A DNA stretch of 64,000 nucleotides. It comes from Himantopus leucocephalus. Lineage: Eukaryota > Chordata > Aves > Charadriiformes > Recurvirostridae. The DNA lies in assembly GCA_003993805.1 (NCBI GenBank), contig RSEF01000006.1, forward strand, positions 28,579,918 to 28,643,917. The letters run 5' to 3'. Position 1 is the first letter of the stretch, and every line of letters begins with the position of its first letter. The notes beneath the pieces were generated by a model. The model was not told the origin of the DNA and did not search any database. It was given only the letters and a program-made list of their open reading frames with translations. Both the position numbers and the translations under genes were made by a program. Positions 1 through 12,353 of the stretch are shown one piece after another.

Positions 1-3000
1 TGACCTCACTTGGACAGCCAGGCTGTAACCCAGCTGTCCTGCCGGACCGGCAGAGCAGACCAGGTCAAGGCTGCCCAAAACCAGGAGCCCTCCCTGGGAA
101 GCAGACCGGCAAGGAGGGCAGGGGTGTGTGGGGAGCTGGGGACGGTGCTGCCTGTTCTGGATTAGGCCACTGTTGGGGCTCAGCCGGTGGACACGCTGCC
201 CTGGGCCGGGCTGATGGGCAGCTTGCCGCAGCCCGTGCCAGTGTCACGTGAAGCAGCCTCCCTCTGCCTGGTTTTCAGCGCTGATGCAGCCTGGGACTCT
301 GCCGTGTTTGTGCAGGTGGCAGCAAGGGCAGCCCGAGAGAACAGGCTGGCCTTTGCTTGCTTTCCTACATCCGACTCCACCAATCTCCTCTTATCTATGT
401 CAATATGTTGAGCACTCCTCGTGTGCTTGGCTTGCCTGATGCAATGCCGCAACGTGAAGCCACGGGAGATTGCCGCACGTATTTGTGGAGGAAAAGTTCC
501 CCCTGTTGTGGAGAAGAGGGGGACTGGACAAGGACCAGGGATTCTACCTACAACATCTTAGTGGAACTGGGTAATGCAGCAGTGAAACAAAAAAAAACCA
601 ATCTCCTTTTCCCTTGCACAAAAGAAATAGCCATAAGGATGAGCCTTCTCATGGCAGGGCCTGAGCTGGCCGCACTGATATGGTGGCCAGGAGTCCCCTC
701 CACCTCCCCTGGCATGTCACACCTGCCCTGTGCTTGCTTTCAGCAGAGCTACGGTGTGTTACAGCGCTGGCAATCTGGCCCAAATCTTTATGAAACGTGC
801 TGTCTTGTACTAACCTAATATATTCACAGCACCATGGAAACACGACTCCCCAGATGCTGAAGTGAAAGAAGCCGAGGTAGTTTCCATCTCTTCCTTCCTC
901 GCTGGCCCCTTATACTGCCAAGGTGAGGCTCGGGAGGGCTCTGCCGGGGCATCCTGGGGGCTTGGGAGTGGGCAGGGGAGCAGTGGGGCCACCAGGATCC
1001 ATCTTCCACACTGTGACGATGGTTTTCCTAGTGCTAACCTGCACACAATTGCATCAGCCTACTGCAGGGTGAGATTTCTAATCAGATACCCAAGATGATT
1101 AAAGCCAGTGAGCTCTCTCCCTTCATTTCACAGCAGGCTCATTCTGGTTATAGGGCCGTCTGTCAGGAGCAGCGTTCAGCCACCTGAAGTAGCTTCGTTT
1201 AAACTGGAATAGGAGCATACGTCGATTTTTAATTAACTGGGTCAGATCTGTATGAGTGGGCATGTCCAAAAGCTTTTTGTGAACTCGAAAGCTGCGTAGG
1301 GCAGGCTGAATCCAGCCTACTAAACATTTAAATAATTGCCAGGCAGAGTCTTGGCCAATATTCCTCAAGGTAAGACAGTAAGTATCAGCACACAGCTGGG
1401 TCGGGAGGCAGCTTTTCCAGCCTGAGTTCTTCCCGGTGCCTTAGAAACGAAGGTTCCTGTTTATAAGCTGTTCTCCCTTGATTCCCGAGCCTTGTTTGAG
1501 GACATGCATATTAGTTCCACCTTCCTTAAACACCGTCTCGGTGTCTTTAGAGGACACAGGAAGCCTGTTTTTTTTGTGGGTTTCTTCTCTGGCTGGGCCA
1601 TGTTTGCATTGCAGCTAGTTTATCTTTGGCAGATAGCAACGTGTTCTTGGCAGCAAACTTTCACCTTGAGCTCAGGGGGTGTAGCCACACTGTGTTTTGC
1701 ACACCTGTGTTGGGGAACTAGGAAAAATTTGCCTGTTTGCATTCAGTGCTGAGGTGTTAAAACCAGTTTCACAGCAGCACTATTAGCGCTTTGTAGAGGT
1801 CCCGGCTCCCGAGACGTGGGCAACGTTGGAGGGCAGCATGTACGTGTGCCTGTGCGCGCACGAGCAAGACTTGTGCTGCCTTGCATGGACCTTAGCATTA
1901 AGCAGCTGGCAACTGGATGTACTTTGCCGGCATTACAATCACACGTAATATTGTGTCGGTGTGTGCCCAAGTTGAGTTTCTATCCTCCTTGTTTACCCTG
2001 TTCACTATGACTTCCCATAACACTCTGGCGGTAGGTACGAGCCGTGGTGGCAAGCTTGCTGCGCCACTGGCTGCACTGAGATGTACACGGGGACTGGTAT
2101 CCGTTTTCCTCGAGGTGTCCTCATCTCTGGAAACAAGGCAGACCTTAAACAGGCATGCTCATAGCAGCTTCAGCTGTGTAAAAAGAAAGTACACTGAGAC
2201 CGACAGGAAGAGCAGCCCAGGTCTGTCCGGATGCTAACAGGGATCAGCACCACTCCGGCTGGGCTATTCCGGTGCCTATTTCCATCTGATGGCAATTGGG
2301 AAAGATTAACTCAGTCAGACAGGATATGCTGGATATTAGTCTGCCAAGAGATCGGCAAGGCAGCCAGGATGCTGTAAATGATCCCAGAAGCCTTCTCCTT
2401 CCTTTTCTCTCACAAATTAGCCTGGCTGGGTGTGAGGGTGGGGGGACAAGGCGTATTGTAGTGAGGCAGGGTAGGGATTTGCCATTGGATGTTCCCCTCC
2501 TGCGCCAGGCACGGAAGGAAGCCCAGCTGCCACAGGGGTGCACGGAGACCTGGCAGTGCCTTGTGTGACTGATGCCAGGCTGAATATGAAATGGACCCAA
2601 GTCGTCCAAAATAAATGGGTAGGACTGCGTTCTTGGGCATTTCCCACCAGCAAGCTGATGTCCCTGCGACTGCACGTTCGTAGCCTGTGCGTTACCTGCT
2701 CCTCTGCTCTTCTCTTCCTGCAAAGGCAGATGCTGATTCACGAGCTGCTGCTGTTCAGCCATCGGCGTGTCTCTTCCCAAACCCCCTCCATGAGGTCTGA
2801 TCCCAAAACCAGCAGTGAGCGGCTGGTCGAATCGAGGACTACTTGAGCCTTAAGGTAAGTTAAGTACCTGTTTAAAACAGCATCAGATGCAAGCAGTGCC
2901 TAGCAGTGGGAGAAACCGCTGGGCTCTCCCAGCCCAGTGAAATGAGAAAAAAAACTGAAGTGAAAGAAACCTGTCAGAAATACGGTTTGGGTACGTTCCC

Positions 3001-4840
3001 CCTAGGAGCCGCTCCATCTCTCTGCACTTGGGACATGTTCACGCCATGGCAAGGAATGGTATGAACTCACTTTCATGAATTACTTCATGTCAGCCAAGCA
3101 AAGTGGGAAGTAAATTATGTGTGCTTAAACCACCATGCAGGTGGTCAAAGCCAGTGGATGTTAGCTCAGAAGGAGCAGGGGAGGTGTGTGCACCAGGAGT
3201 TAGTGTGGGTCAGCTGATATGCGACAACCAGCGCCGCTGTGGCATCTTGATTGCTTGTGATTGTACGAACATGCCTGAAGATGCAGATGGTATAAAGCAG
3301 AGCGGTGCTTATGAGGTTTTTGAAGCTCGTATCTGCTCTTATTTGGTCCTGGAGGCTTTCAGCAAAGACCACCCACTGAAACGAAGAAGAATCATTTTCC
3401 TGAAATGCAAGGGACCAAGACATGTATTCAACCTCATTCAATGCCTTTCTATGATCTTGTGGAGCCTTTGAATTCCTCTTTACCTACAAGAGGTTTACTA
3501 CAGTGCAAAATGAGCTCCCGGAGCAAAAAGACGCTCCTTTCTAAGGGGATATGGGTTGTTAAAGCTCCAGGTCTTCTGTCTTTAAAGATTAATGCTCCAA
3601 GGTGAATTGTCATAGGTTGCTAAAACAATCTTTTCCCACCACTTTCCTCATGTCAGCGTTTCTAGAGCTCCAGTGCGTTGCGGCTGCTGCTGTTATGTAA
3701 GGATTTATGAATGGCTGCAAAGTTCAAAGGCATGTTGGCAACCCCAAGTACCAAAAAGCCAGGAGTCAGCCCAAGCCCTGCCCCGTTTCCCAAGAAGAAG
3801 TTGTTTGCCAACTATTTCTTTTCCCAACTTTTTTTTTTTAATTATTATTAGCCAGCAAACTTTAGGATCTCTTTATTCACCTCCCAGTTTTTGAGCATTT
3901 AGGTTGCACTAGTTTCATGTTTTCAAATGTTTCATCCACAACCTTGAGGGCTAGGGACATACTTTGTTTATAAATGAAAGCTACAATTCCCTTGTTTCAA
4001 GGAGCTGGCATTTTAGGATATATTCCCCAAAGCATAAAAGTTGTGATAAAATCACAGGAGTTGCCAGCAGAGCACAGACTCTCCTCTGTTTGGAACAGGA
4101 GGCGCTGGGCTGCAGCGAGCTGCAGGCATCACTAGCTACTGTCGTGTTAGGGAGTCAAATAAAAATAGCATTGTGGTTAAACATCAGCTCTGCAGGCCTA
4201 ACTAAAGAAGATAACCTCATCTCTTTCTAGCTGCAGTGCTTCCCAAAAGCGCTGCCTTTGTAATCCGCCGGCTTAACGCTCACACCCGAGCTCTCTGCCC
4301 CAGAAGGCCCCTGCACCCCTGGCAGAGCGCGTTCAAAAGCATACAGCCCTCCCCGGGATGCAGGGGAGGCTGGTGCCAGCCCGGCACCTCCTGGGACACG
4401 TGGCTGCAGCTGCTTCCAAACCGGCAGCATTTGAGCCCAAGTGATCTTCCTTTCTTCCCGCTTGGTTCACTCTTGCTTTAATTTCAGCTTCGTGCCGCCT
4501 TCCACGTAGCCCCCCTCAGCTTGAATCGGATCCCTGTTGTCTGTGTTGTCAACACAGCTGTTTAAATCCCTTCCCCCAAAGACCCCGGCTTTCCAGAAAG
4601 CTCCTGCCTGCAAGGGCCAGGCGCTGTTCTGAGGCTTTTTGTCAGGTCCTGGGCTGAGCTCAGATTCCTGTTTGGACCAGCATGAGGTCAAAACGGAGAC
4701 GAACTCAGGAAAATCCTCCACTTCAGCAAAGCCTGATGCTCGCTGATCGCGTGCTGGTGGCTGCTGCAGCACTCCAGCCTGAGACTGACGGGCAACGCAG
4801 AGCGAAGCGAATGATTAGCATTATTAAAAATCCTTTGCAA
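1..4840. other. No gene recognised (upstream flank)
   Basis: Mixed-composition DNA with only short or low-complexity open frames. The longest is a 178-codon minus-strand frame at 2244-2780 that resembles no family I know and has no promoter or splice support. By synteny the neighbour on this side should be RBM20, but I see no RBM20 RNA-recognition or zinc-finger exon. Isolated AATAAA hexamers occur (for example near 2607 and 4157) but cannot be tied to a transcript. Confidence 0.5.
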
Positions 4841-5018
4841 TTATACAGCACCTTTTCATCTAAAGATTTCAAAGCTTTGTAGCACTCACACAAAGTTAGT
4901 TATTATCCCTGGCGTTTAGCAGAGTCAGGAAATGAAGGAAAGCAGCTCAGTGACTCGCCTTAGGTCATGCAGTGAGTCGGCGTCAGAAGTGGGAACTCGG
5001 CCCCGAAGTGCTGACTCC
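4841..5018 (+). repeat. Ancient MIR-type SINE (MIR1_Amn-like)
   Basis: The stretch follows the MIR/amniote SINE plan: a 'cagcacctttcat..aaagatttcaaag' block near 4846, then 'ttattatccc' at 4900, then the core-like 'gactcgccttaggtcat' at 4952 followed by 'gcagtgagtcgg' and 'gtgggaactcgg', matching the familiar 'gacttgccc-aaggtcac-..-agtgg' tail. It is diverged with small indels, as expected for an element predating amniote radiation. The assignment is from memory of the consensus, not an alignment. Confidence 0.65.
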
Positions 5019-7020
5019 ACGGCTCATGCCCCAACGCGAGGACTCGCCTCGCCTTCTCCTGTGCCAGGCCAGCTCCTTGGGGGGTGCGGAGATGGGGGCC
5101 GCGCTCGGCTCACCCGGAGGGTCAGCGCAACCCGGGCAGTGCTCAGGAGGTGCCTGGCTGGGAGCAGTACCCGCTGTTCCCAAGCCCTGCTCCTTCCCCC
5201 AGGAGCACCGTGCACAGTGCCGAGGGGCTGTTATGGGATCTGTCGTGCCTGAGGCTGCAGTCCAGCTTGCCACGGCACAGTGTGGCCAAGTCCACGGCAG
5301 CCAGCGACCTGGAGGGCCTGGAGGTGTGGTGTGGTGTGTCCCTGGGCTGAGCATCACCGCTGCAGCCCCTGTCTCCAGCACGCTCCCTCCAGCCTGCTGC
5401 CTGTATGCATGTGGGAAGACTACAAGGACCTTCCTTGACAGGGGACATCTCTAGAGACGCTTCAACCTTGATACCCCAGAACACGCTATGTGGGAACCGG
5501 TGAGGACCAGAGGTGGTTTTGCTTATATCAGCACTGCAGCCAGGCTGCTACTGTTCCACTAGCCGAGCCCTGGCTACAGTGAAGGTGCAGCAGCACTGAT
5601 GTCCTCCAGACCTGGTGGTCCAAGCCTGCCAAGGAGCCTAGATATACGTGCAGACACCCACCAGATCAGAAATACATTTCTAAGATGTTACGCTCTTTGG
5701 CTGGCACAGCCGGCTGTGCTGCGGGATGCACTGCGTGCCAAACCTCCGTGCCTTGCAGCAAGAGAGCTGAAAACATCAAGCCCTTGTACACCGTCACTTC
5801 GCTGCCTTCAGTCCAGTGCTGGGACTTGGGGACAGTGTGTCAGCAAGGAGGGAAGCCAGGAGGAGGGACTGAAGGGGGGGGAGAGAGAAGAGAGACAGAG
5901 AAAAAAGCGGATGTGAAACAGGGTGAAGAAAGGCAGGTAGACCTCTAGACCTCACTGGCCAGAAGGCCTTGGCTGAGTCTCCTGGCCCTGCTGAGGTTAA
6001 ACACCTTTTTGGTGAACTACCACAAAATTGTTGTGCACAGTTAGATTTTTAAGGTAAAAAAACTATTTCTAAAAAAAAGCAACCAATCTGCTTCTGCTCT
6101 TCCACTGTGTTGCTTATTTTTACCTTAGAAATATTAGCAAAATATACTTTGGTCAAGTTTTTTCTGGGAGACTTGACATGCTTCAGGTTTTTTAATGATA
6201 AAATATTGTAACCCTGTGATCAAGGCAGGCGTGACTGATACAGCTTCAGACTTCCAGGGGGTGTATTTAAAGAAATCACAGGAACTAATCCATGTAGTCA
6301 GCTTTCCTTAGAAGCTCGGAGATTTACATGTCTAAACTTTACTGGGATGGGACTCCGGGACTGGGGATAAAACTCTAGTTAATTAAGCGTAACTTCAGTG
6401 GGGATAAAACCCAGGCAAGGGGAAAAACTTGAAGGCAGAGACTGCAGTTAAATGAATTTCAGAACCTCAGAAATGATACTGAGAATGAGCAGTCTTTACA
6501 AGGAATAATTTTAAAAAGCAAAATAACCGTTTGGTTATAAGAGCTACATCTCAAAAATGAGTTGGAGTTTTGTCTTTTACTGGATATTACTAAAAATGGG
6601 AAAATGTTTTTCCCGGTTGCATACAGCTGAAGAAAACAGGGAAGGAAAAAGAGAGATTGCATGGGATAGAGGTTAATGTATTGTAAGTATGTGCAAAACC
6701 CAAACTCATACTTTGCCTTAACTTTCACTGAGGATAAGGATGTTAATCACGTGGCTGCAGATGAGTAGAATAATGAGATGGGGGTATGAAAATGTTCACG
6801 GCCAGGATAGAAGCAAATCTCAGGGCTCTTTCCTGCACCGAAGGCAGAGGAACGGGCTAATCCGCATGCCAGAGCTCTGGAAGAACTGGCCCGATGTCTT
6901 TAACAGGTCCCTCAGTCAGGGACAGGAGCACAGTGAGCCTGTACAGAAGAAGTGAACTGATCTGGACAAGAACAGGCATGAAGGTTTCAGCTTAACAATG
7001 TATGGAAAGCCTCAGAACAA
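5019..7020. other. No gene recognised
   Basis: Contains GC-moderate sequence to about 5.45 kb, a short purine-rich tract near 5.87-5.93 kb and ordinary AT-richer sequence after 6.0 kb. No exon, RNA gene or further repeat could be supported. Confidence 0.4.
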
Positions 7021-7935
7021 ATGGTGAAGGAAAGGCTAGCAAAAGAGAGGGAGGTAAATGGCGTGAGATTAAATGGGTTTATCAAACCCATTTATCTTTC
7101 TTGGGTAAGGCAAGCTGCAAGCCATTTGCTTAGTGAAGGAAATGGGGTGGATCTCACCTATCTGGACTTAAATTGCACATTTCATAGGGTGCCATGTGGA
7201 AAGTTCTCAAGTAAAGGGAGAAGTGATTTAGCACAAGGTATAAACCCCATAAAGACTTACTGTGAGAGCAGCACAGCGCTGTCAGGCTGGAGGGCAGTTA
7301 CCAGGGGAGCGTTAAACATCACTCCTGGCAAAGCGCGTTTGTAAATGAGCTTGGCACTAACGTTAGTGGAGAACTGGTGAAATTGCTGATGACAGAAAAT
7401 ATGAACCAACCTCAGGAGAAAGGAAGCTTGAGATATTACACAGAAAAAAGTAGTCAGCAGCAGAAAGTGATGATCACAGGCTCAAATGCCCAAACCTTTT
7501 CCTACAAGCTAGCTGGCAGCTCATACTTCGATCACTGAATAACATGAAGCGAGAAATGCAGTCCTGGAAGGCAGCAGGGAAGGTGCAGCCCAGGATAGGG
7601 TGTGCTCAAGGAGAAGCTATCTCACTTCATTTTGCAAAGCAAATACTGAGAGCAGGAGGATTTCTCTGCATAAATACTCCCAGGAAGGGAGAAGGAAGAG
7701 CTGATGGCGCTAAGGGCCAGTGTGGGTACAGGATAAATGATCAGAAAGAGGCATCAGACATTTTGGTTAGATTGTTACTAACCATTTGACAGTCTGGTTC
7801 TGGAATAACCTCCCCACGGTAGTCATGCGTGCAAAATATTAAATGTCTTTGAGGACGGAACTTGATAAGTTTATGAAAAGGATTATATCACATGGTGCCT
7901 GTGATAGGAGACGTGGTAGCACAGAAGTTCCTGCC
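7021..7935 (+). mobile_element. Decayed non-LTR retrotransposon (CR1/L2/L3-like), reverse-transcriptase and 3' part
   Basis: Three pieces of a CR1-type ORF2 can be read in order on the plus strand despite stops and frameshifts. At 7147 the frame gives VDLTYLDLNCTFHRVP, like the RT block 'VD-VYLD-SKAFD-VPH'. At 7379 it gives EIADDRKY, like the catalytic 'KFADDTKL' block. Near 7795 it gives WFWNNLPTVV and at 7858 ELDKFMKRI, matching the CR1 C-terminal 'W-LP-VV' and 'F---VD' pattern. The element is far more diverged than the two CR1 copies downstream, so it is an old, inactive fossil. Which clade (CR1, L2 or L3) is not resolved; the boundaries are approximate. Confidence 0.6.
7067..7096. repeat. 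Inverted repeat (hairpin-capable)
   Basis: Arms 7067-7080 and 7084-7096 are complementary except for one bulged T, with a 3-nt loop. The core AAATGGGTTT/AAACCCATTT pairs perfectly over 10 bp. It lies inside the decayed LINE. Confidence 0.8.
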
Positions 7936-8604
7936 AGTCCTATGCACAAAGGTAAATATTCTGTAACCCTCTGTCAATATAAATATAGAGCATGTGATTA
8001 TACACACACAAAAAGCAGGCACATGATTTATTAATCACAGGACCTCAGCTTGTCAAATAATAATTACAAGGCAATAACACACCTTGTTTTAATAAACGGC
8101 TCCCTAAGATTTTCTCCCACAGTAAACCAGTAAAAAAAGGACAATTATTCTGAGGTAAAGGCGGTATTTTGTGTTTCTGGATGTTAGCTTTTAAATGAAC
8201 TCACTGTCTGGAACTCTTAAATCAAGTACTCCCATTTTTCTGCACATTTCACAAGTTCAGCCCTTTCCAGTAAAGCGTCTTTTCAGATGCGTGATTGCCT
8301 TTTGTTAAGGCAAGAATGAACAGATGACAACTGCAGCACAGAGGAGACATGCCTGGAACAGTTTTACAAAGCAAACCCAATTCTAACGCTTCTGCCAGGA
8401 GGGAGTACTCAGAAATGTGAAGAGGGAAGGCTTTTTGTGCAATGAGAGGGGCCAGTCCTGGAAAGCCATGAGAGGCAGGCAAGCTGTGGTTTGGGAAAGT
8501 GTCATCTAAAGCCATCGCGGTGGGTGACACTTGAGTTTCCGAGCGTGAGCCGATCCTCCTCGACCTCCCAAGGGTGACCAGCCTCGGCAAGAGCCACACA
8601 TGTG
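7936..8604. other. No gene recognised
   Basis: AT-rich non-coding sequence. A 128-codon minus-strand frame (8249-8635) has no family resemblance. Confidence 0.4.
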
Positions 8605-8668
8605 GGTCTGCAGCGCAGCTCCGTTCCCAGCTCACAGGTCCGCAGCGCAGCCCTGTTCCCAGCTCACG
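8605..8668. repeat. Two-copy 32-bp tandem duplication
   Basis: Units 8605-8636 and 8637-8668 share 28 of 32 bases by eye; both contain GCAGCGCAG and GTTCCCAGCTCAC. No function is apparent. Confidence 0.8.
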
Positions 8669-9672
8669 GACGGAGCTGCAGGAGGATGTTCAAATGTAAT
8701 GCTAATTACCGAGCATGGAAAAAAAAAAAAAGTAAAGGCGTGTTTTAATATCCTTTCAACCTGGAGCTGACACTGCCTGATGAAGATTGGGATTGCTGTG
8801 CTTGCAGTTCATTTTATGAAGGCACCTTTGCAGAAGATGCAAAAATAAAAGTAGGCTGAAGGAAAAGAAAGCAGAAGGCCAAGAGACAGGCAACTGAACA
8901 GAGCAGATTGATTCAACAGATACGATACATTTTTACTCTCTGCATTATGTGTGGAAATTTATATTCCAAGTGACACAGTAACAGACTCGATTGTAATCAA
9001 ACAACACTGCCGAGGTGTCAGGAGCACAGATGCTGCCTATCGAAAATATTTAAAACAGAAAGTAAAACTTTGAAAAACCCGCAGTGGGGAGCGCAAAGAA
9101 AAAGCTCTGCGATGTTTCTAACCCAACGCCACTTCTCCCTGCTTTTCCCTGCTCTCTCTGGTGCTGGGAGGTCTGGCGACCTACGTGAGTCACCCCAGCA
9201 GCTCAGATAAACCTCGATGAAAAGCAAAGGCCGGCAGCAAGCTGGCCAGGGCGGCCTGGAGACCCGCCGTGTCTATTGTGCATTAGACATCGGACGGGGG
9301 GGAAGGGCTGCTCCATGCGTTTTGGGGAACTTCAGCCAATGGATTCCTCCCCTGGGTGTTGCGGGAGGGCTTGGCCAGCATGTGAGAAAGGGAGGGGAAG
9401 AGTTTGAAAACAACCCAGCAGGCTCTAAGGAAGGCAGGCGGCTAGAAAGTGACCTGCTCGCCTTCCGTGCAAGCATTTTGCTCCAGGTGATCGGCGGCGT
9501 TAGGGGTGGAAGGGACCCGGTAGCTGCCGGTGGGTCCCCGCTTGGCGTGGGTCGGTACGGCGGAGGCCCTGGGCACAGGTAACCCCGGGACGCAGGTGTC
9601 GGGGAGCGGGCCTTGAGCAGGTTGCCTGGAGCTGCAAACTGGCCAGAAATGGTCAGAAGAGGGTTTTTTTAT
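8669..9672. other. No gene recognised
   Basis: Non-coding sequence between the tandem duplication and the poly-G tract. An AATAAA occurs at about 8844. GC content rises toward 9.2-9.6 kb, but no exon is supported. Confidence 0.4.
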
Positions 9673-9714
9673 GGGGGGGGGGGGGGGGGGGNGGGGGGGG
9701 GGGGGGGGGGGGGG
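9673..9714 (+). repeat. Poly-G tract with one N (about 42 nt)
   Basis: An uninterrupted G run apart from one ambiguous base at 9692, preceded by a T run. Tracts like this can form G-quadruplex structure and are poorly resolved by sequencing, so the true length is uncertain. Confidence 0.9.
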
Positions 9715-11164
9715 AATTCTGCTCTTTTGTTTTGATGGGGATGTTGGTGGTATGTTTGCTATTAATAGGGCTGGGGGAGGGAGGCCGGGAGGGGGCAAGC
9801 AGGTCTCTACAGCTCAGAGATTAGCATGTGATCAGCTGTCTTTTAAATATTGCAGGCGGTTTTGAGGTTAGAAGGGCAAAAAGAGGCAATATCTTTTAGC
9901 AGACCGGTTGATACAGTGGAAAAATACAAATTATCTTTCATGCACATCAGCCCTTTTTCAGGTCACAGTGTTTTAGAAATCAGAAAGTATGTGCAGTCAA
10001 ATCTAGATGAGCTTTTTCAGTGATTGATAACCCAGCTGCTAATAGAGACATTCAGCAGAAGAAAGAAAAAAACACACCATTTTCTTGTCTGGAGGTGTGC
10101 TGGATGGTTCAGGGGTTTTCATGTTCTTCTTTTCATTACTGACCCAGCTTTTGGGCCTCTTCAAAGCGATCCAGTCCTAAATTTCACCAGAAAATCCTCT
10201 AGCAATTTTCCACGGTGCTTTAAAATGTGTAATTGGCATGATGCACTGATGCGGTATTTTGTGGCATAGTCTCTTGTGCAGGTTCTGTTTACTATTTCAG
10301 TCTGTTTTCTCTGCCATCTCTTTCCTCCTCGCTGCAAAATCTCTTTAAAGCCCCTCTTCTGGCTTGCAGAGGAAGCTGAATTCCGTGATCTATGTTAATA
10401 GCTAGGATTTATTTTCCAAATCTTGGTGATGACACTGTAGTGGTTTGCCTGGTACGTGCTAGTCAGCGGAGGTGCAAAAAGCAAACTAGAAATTATTTTT
10501 TGATTGATGGGGAAACAACATCTTTTGACGCTGCCTCTAGGTTGCATGTGAAAAAAGTCTTGTGTGAGCATGTTGAACTGTCCTGACTTGAAAATGTCCG
10601 CATCTTTGTGTTTTCATGAACAAGAGAGATTTTCTTTCTGTCATTTGTCTGATGGGGAAAGTATTTACCATTAAAAATCCAGCGATCGTGCTGCACAGTC
10701 TTTTAACAGAGCACTGTTGTTTTAATTCTTAAGTATAGTTTTGATGATTCATGCAGAGCTGGGCCAGTAAATGAATTCAGAGGCTCTTCAGTCAAAAGTA
10801 CACTGATTCGGAGTAGAATTATACTGGAAAAATGCGTAAAAACACTACAACAGTCAAGTCATTATCTATTAACTGAGGAGGATTCTCTTGCTGGCAGCTC
10901 AAAAATCCGGCAATGCAAAAGGACTGAAGCAGAAGGGATCTGTATGGTCTTTCCTCACAGCATTGGACTGCTATTGCTTGGGCTCTCCCGAGGGACAAGT
11001 CACAGAGAGAAAACAAAAGGGTTAGCTGAGTTTTTAGGAGACGTTGTGAATGGAGGCGAAATACATGACAAAGAAAGGAGACTACCGCCTCTAATTAGGT
11101 GCCTGGCCTCAGGCAGTGCGTACAGAACAAACAGGGTAACTGTAAACTAAAATAAGGTAGAAAG
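9715..11164. other. No gene recognised (PDCD4 upstream flank)
   Basis: AT-rich sequence leading into the PDCD4 CpG island. No exon, repeat family or conserved element could be identified by eye. Confidence 0.4.
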
Positions 11165-11671
11165 TTTGGAAGGTTGCGGGGGGCTGTGCTGCCAGTCCTA
11201 CCCGCGCACGGTGCTCAGGGTTTCAGCGCGGAGGAGGTGGCGGCAGCGCCCGGTAGCTGCGGGGTCGGCCGAACAGGCGGGATGGCGCCGGCCTGCCCCA
11301 ACCCCTGCCCCCCCCCCCGGCGCCCGAGGGAAGGTAGAGGGGCCTGGCGGGAAGGGGGAGCGAAAAGGCCCGAAATCCCCAACACAAAGAAGCGGCAATA
11401 CCGCCGCCCGTCCCCTCACAGGGTCCCTGGGTGCAACCCCTCGCCCCCGTCCCGCGGTTTGTCAGTTCAGGGCTGACCCACACCCTGACACACACATCTC
11501 TCCTCACGGGCCGCGGCGCCCAGGGCCGCCCCCCTCCGCCGCCCGAATGGCCTCTTCCCGCCCGCTCCCCCCCCACCCCGAGATGGTTTCTCCCCCCGCC
11601 CCCCCCCATTGCCTTTTCCTGAGGGCTGAGCACACCCGCCCAGCCCCACCCACCGGCATCCCCGCCTGCCG

Positions 11672-11704
11672 ATTGGCTGCGGCGGCGGGCGGGAGCCAGC
11701 CAAT
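11672..11704. promoter_or_regulatory. Inverted pair of CCAAT boxes (NF-Y type)
   Basis: ATTGG at 11672-11676 and CCAAT at 11700-11704 face opposite ways about 28 bp apart, within a 'GATTGGCTG' and 'AGCCAATCC' context close to the NF-Y consensus. Confidence 0.7.
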
Positions 11705-11783
11705 CCGCGGCGCCGCGGGCGTCCGTGTCTCTGGGGTGGGGAAGAAAACAAAAACAAGCAGGCAGGGGCGCGCGCGCGGCTGA

Positions 11784-11795
11784 GGGGGCGGGGCC
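11784..11795 (+). promoter_or_regulatory. Sp1-type GC box
   Basis: GGGGGCGGGGCC matches the Sp/KLF consensus. It sits about 80 bp downstream of the CCAAT pair. Confidence 0.65.
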
Positions 11796-12353
11796 CAGTG
11801 GCAGCGGCGGCAGCGGGTGGGCCCGCGGACCCCGCCGGTAACGGTCCCGGGGCGGCCTCTGAGGGGAGGCGGCCGGGAGCGGGCGGCCCTGCCCCGTCCC
11901 TGCGGGCGAGGCGGGCCCTGCTGGGTGCGGTGGCGGGTGGCCGGGCCGCGGGGCCGTTGGCGCCGTGAGGAGCTGGCCCTGCCCGCCCCGCCGCGTCCGG
12001 TGCCTCGGCGGTGGCAGGCGGGCTTGGCTGCGCAGCGAGCCCCGCCTCGCCGCCTCCGGCGGTGGCAGCGTTGCTGAGGGCACGTCCCGTGAGGTGCGGG
12101 TGCTGCTCGGCCGCGGTCGGGCTCAACGGCTGCCGGGCCTGTGCCGCCGTGCGGGCCTGTGGCGGCGGGGCCCCGCGGCAGGCGGGCTCCGCCGGGCCTC
12201 GGCCACGCCGTTTCGTGAGGGCCGGAGGTCTCCGCCGTTGATTTCTTCCGGCGGCACGGGTTTTATAGGGGCAGCTAAATCGTACCTGGTTATTTTTGCC
12301 TGTGGCTGCAGCGCAACAACTGGCCTTTGCAGGGCTCCAAAGCCTTGGGGAGN

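Larger units (their letters stand above)
11165..12350 (+). promoter_or_regulatory. PDCD4: CpG island, presumed PDCD4 promoter and non-coding exon 1
   Basis: Very CpG-dense DNA sharply bounded by AT-rich sequence, about 2.3 kb upstream of the first PDCD4 coding exon. It holds opposed CCAAT boxes (ATTGG at 11672-11676, CCAAT at 11700-11704; NF-Y type) and a canonical Sp1 GC box GGGGGCGGGGCC at 11784-11795, an arrangement typical of TATA-less housekeeping promoters. PDCD4 has a non-coding first exon in mammals, so transcription probably begins around 11.75-11.85 kb. I could not fix the exon 1 donor. The long open frames here (up to 286 codons on the minus strand) are Pro/Arg/Gly-rich artefacts of base composition. 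Confidence 0.75.

Noticed and set aside
2244..2780. 178-codon minus-strand open frame
   Set aside because: No recognisable family and no transcript signals; within the length range expected by chance in a 64-kb window.
9442..9798. Open frames running through the poly-G tract
   Set aside because: They encode poly-Pro or poly-Gly across a homopolymer with an N; length and frame are unreliable.
1..11100. 3' exons of RBM20, expected by synteny upstream of PDCD4
   Set aside because: No RBM20-like zinc-finger or C-terminal sequence could be read; the gene probably ends before the window.
11223..12083. 286-codon minus-strand open frame in the PDCD4 CpG island
   Set aside because: Pro/Arg/Gly/Ala-rich product typical of stop-poor GC-rich DNA; overlapping long frames exist in several other phases and there is no family resemblance.
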